A stretch of 64,000 nucleotides of DNA, taken from assembly GCF_009733815.1 (NCBI RefSeq), contig NZ_WNXY01000003.1, positions 372,001 through 436,000 of the forward strand. The letters are read 5' to 3'. Below the pieces are notes generated by a model that did no database searches, was not told the origin of the DNA, and worked only from the letters and a program-made list of their open reading frames with translations. Each line of letters begins with the position of its first letter. The first letter of the stretch is position 1. The position numbers and the translations under genes are program-made. Shown here one piece after another: positions 63,105-64,000 of this stretch. This DNA is from Pseudactinotalea suaedae. Lineage in GTDB: Bacteria; Actinomycetota; Actinomycetes; Actinomycetales; Beutenbergiaceae.

Positions 63105-64000
63105 GTGGTTCGAGCAGGGCGTGAGCGGCAGTGGCAGCAGGTCCGGATGGCCGATGTCGCGGCCGCCGCCGGCGTGTCGCGCGCCACCGTCTCGCGGGTC
63201 CTCAGCGGCGATCCGGCGGTCGTCGAGAGCACGGCTGCGGCGGTCCGTGAGGTCATCGACCGACTCGGTTATCGGCCCAATCGCGCGGCTCAGGCGCTGA
63301 TGGGTGCCAGCCGCACGCTCGGCGTGGTCTTCGGGCAGCCGCCCGAGCGATCGTCCGCGCTGCTGCTGGCCGCGATGCAGGAGGCTGCGACCGAGCGCGG
63401 CTACACGCTGACGGTGGCGATCGCCACCGACCACGAGGGCGAGCAGCTGCGGCGAGGACTCGACTCGATGGTCGATCAACGAGTCGCCGCCGCCATGGTG
63501 CTCCCGGCCACCGAGCTCAACGCCCAGGTGCTGGCCGAGGTCGAGGTGCCGTTCCCGATGGTCAGCACCACCGACCTCGGTCCCGAGCCTCCGTGCTCGG
63601 TGGTGGCACTCGACGAGGTCGGCGCCGTCGACCTCGTCGTGCAGCACCTGCAGGAGATCGGTCGGCGCCGGATCATGCACCTCGGCGGCCGGCGCGAGAC
63701 GCTCGTGGCCCGGTTCCGGCGAGAGCGCTGGGAGGCGCTCGTCGGCGACCCGGACCTCTTCGAGTCCGCAGGTGCATGGAGCGCCCGTGCCGGTTACGAG
63801 GCTCTGCACAAGGCCGCGGCGCGGGGCGTTCGCCCCGACGCCGTCTTCGCCGGCGCCGACGACATCGCGCTGGGGGTCCTGCGCGCGGCCGCCGAGCTCG
63901 GCCTGCGGGTCCCGGAAGACCTCGCCGTCGCCGGCTTCGGTGGCCTGCCGGCCACCGAGTTCTACGGTCCCGGGCTGACGACGGCGGAGACCGACCTCCG
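63105..64000 (+). CDS. LacI family transcriptional regulator, 3' truncated by window edge
   Basis: The open frame runs past the window end (298 codons visible). The N-terminal helix-turn-helix is MADVAAAAGVSRATVSRVLS, followed by the hinge helix region LGYRPNRAAQALMGASRTLG. The periplasmic-binding-protein-like domain contains GRRRIMHLGGRRETLVARFR and DAVFAGADDIALGVLRAAAE. The GTG at 63105 has the Shine-Dalgarno GGGGGAA; an ATG at 63147 right before the helix-turn-helix is the alternative. It most likely represses the divergent oligosaccharide importer through the palindrome at 63011-63028 and is released by the imported sugar. Confidence 0.93.
   Translation, partial: MVRAGRERQWQQVRMADVAAAAGVSRATVSRVLSGDPAVVESTAAAVREVIDRLGYRPNRAAQALMGASRTLGVVFGQPPERSSALLLAAMQEAATERGYTLTVAIATDHEGEQLRRGLDSMVDQRVAAAMVLPATELNAQVLAEVEVPFPMVSTTDLGPEPPCSVVALDEVGAVDLVVQHLQEIGRRRIMHLGGRRETLVARFRRERWEALVGDPDLFESAGAWSARAGYEALHKAAARGVRPDAVFAGADDIALGVLRAAAELGLRVPEDLAVAGFGGLPATEFYGPGLTTAETDL

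Overview
The window is a 64 kb stretch of a high-GC (about 70 percent by eye) Gram-positive genome. It looks like an actinobacterium, probably in or near Micrococcales. The pointers are GTG starts, dense 4-bp start/stop overlaps, an F420-type TIGR03557 oxidoreductase, the actinobacterial DUF4235, DUF3618 and DUF6766 families, an ECF42-type sigma factor, a eukaryote-type UDP-glucose pyrophosphorylase, and sugar ABC importers without a dedicated ATPase. Genus cannot be fixed from the sequence alone. Content is ordinary chromosomal: no insertion sequence, prophage, integrase or CRISPR array was seen. There is one tRNA (tRNA-Gly, CCC).

Region by region. 0-9 kb: end of an ECF sigma factor, an APH-type kinase with a DUF2809 membrane protein, an SDR, an AraC regulator divergent from a cytochrome P450, an APC permease, and a CDF cation transporter coupled to a very short solute-binding lipoprotein. 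9-21 kb: MarR regulator and RND pump, a membrane protein ending in an EF-Tu domain II, a luciferase-like oxidoreductase, YaaA, UDP-glucose pyrophosphorylase, a PH-domain protein, a lipoprotein with its coupled partner, a tandem GNAT and a two-domain VOC dioxygenase-like protein. 21-25.4 kb: a thiamine ABC operon (substrate-binding protein, permease, ATPase) headed by a clear TPP riboswitch.

25.4-34 kb: DUF4235, a GlgC-type nucleotidyltransferase and a complete Mrp antiporter operon (mrpA with fused B, then C, D, E, F, G). 34-39.5 kb: dCTP deaminase with a coupled unknown gene, a PhnB-like protein, truncated hemoglobin, Pgi, tRNA-Gly with promoter and terminator, TetR, and a small membrane protein. 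39.5-45.6 kb: a sugar ABC importer preceded by a 54-bp tandem repeat, a DUF4037 protein and a frameshifted beta-lactamase-fold lipoprotein. 45.7-53 kb: MerR/MFS divergent pair, FAD/Rieske oxidoreductase, NadE with an overlapping isochorismatase-family hydrolase, a duplicated DUF6766 protein, an EEP-family protein and the F420-type oxidoreductase. 53-57.3 kb: an envelope or stress operon (LEA-like protein, holin-like, DUF3618), then BrkB/YihY and PAP2. 57.3-64 kb: a second sugar ABC operon with a downstream 721-aa enzyme of unknown family, divergent from a LacI regulator over a perfect 18-bp operator.

Most unusual items: (i) a 77-nt dyad element present twice in opposite orientation, aligning without gaps; (ii) a stand-alone EF-Tu domain II on a two-helix membrane anchor; (iii) the 54-bp tandem repeat upstream of the first sugar importer; (iv) the mini solute-binding protein coupled to a CDF transporter with an atypical metal site. 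Most long reading frames antisense to these genes are GC-driven shadows and were left out.
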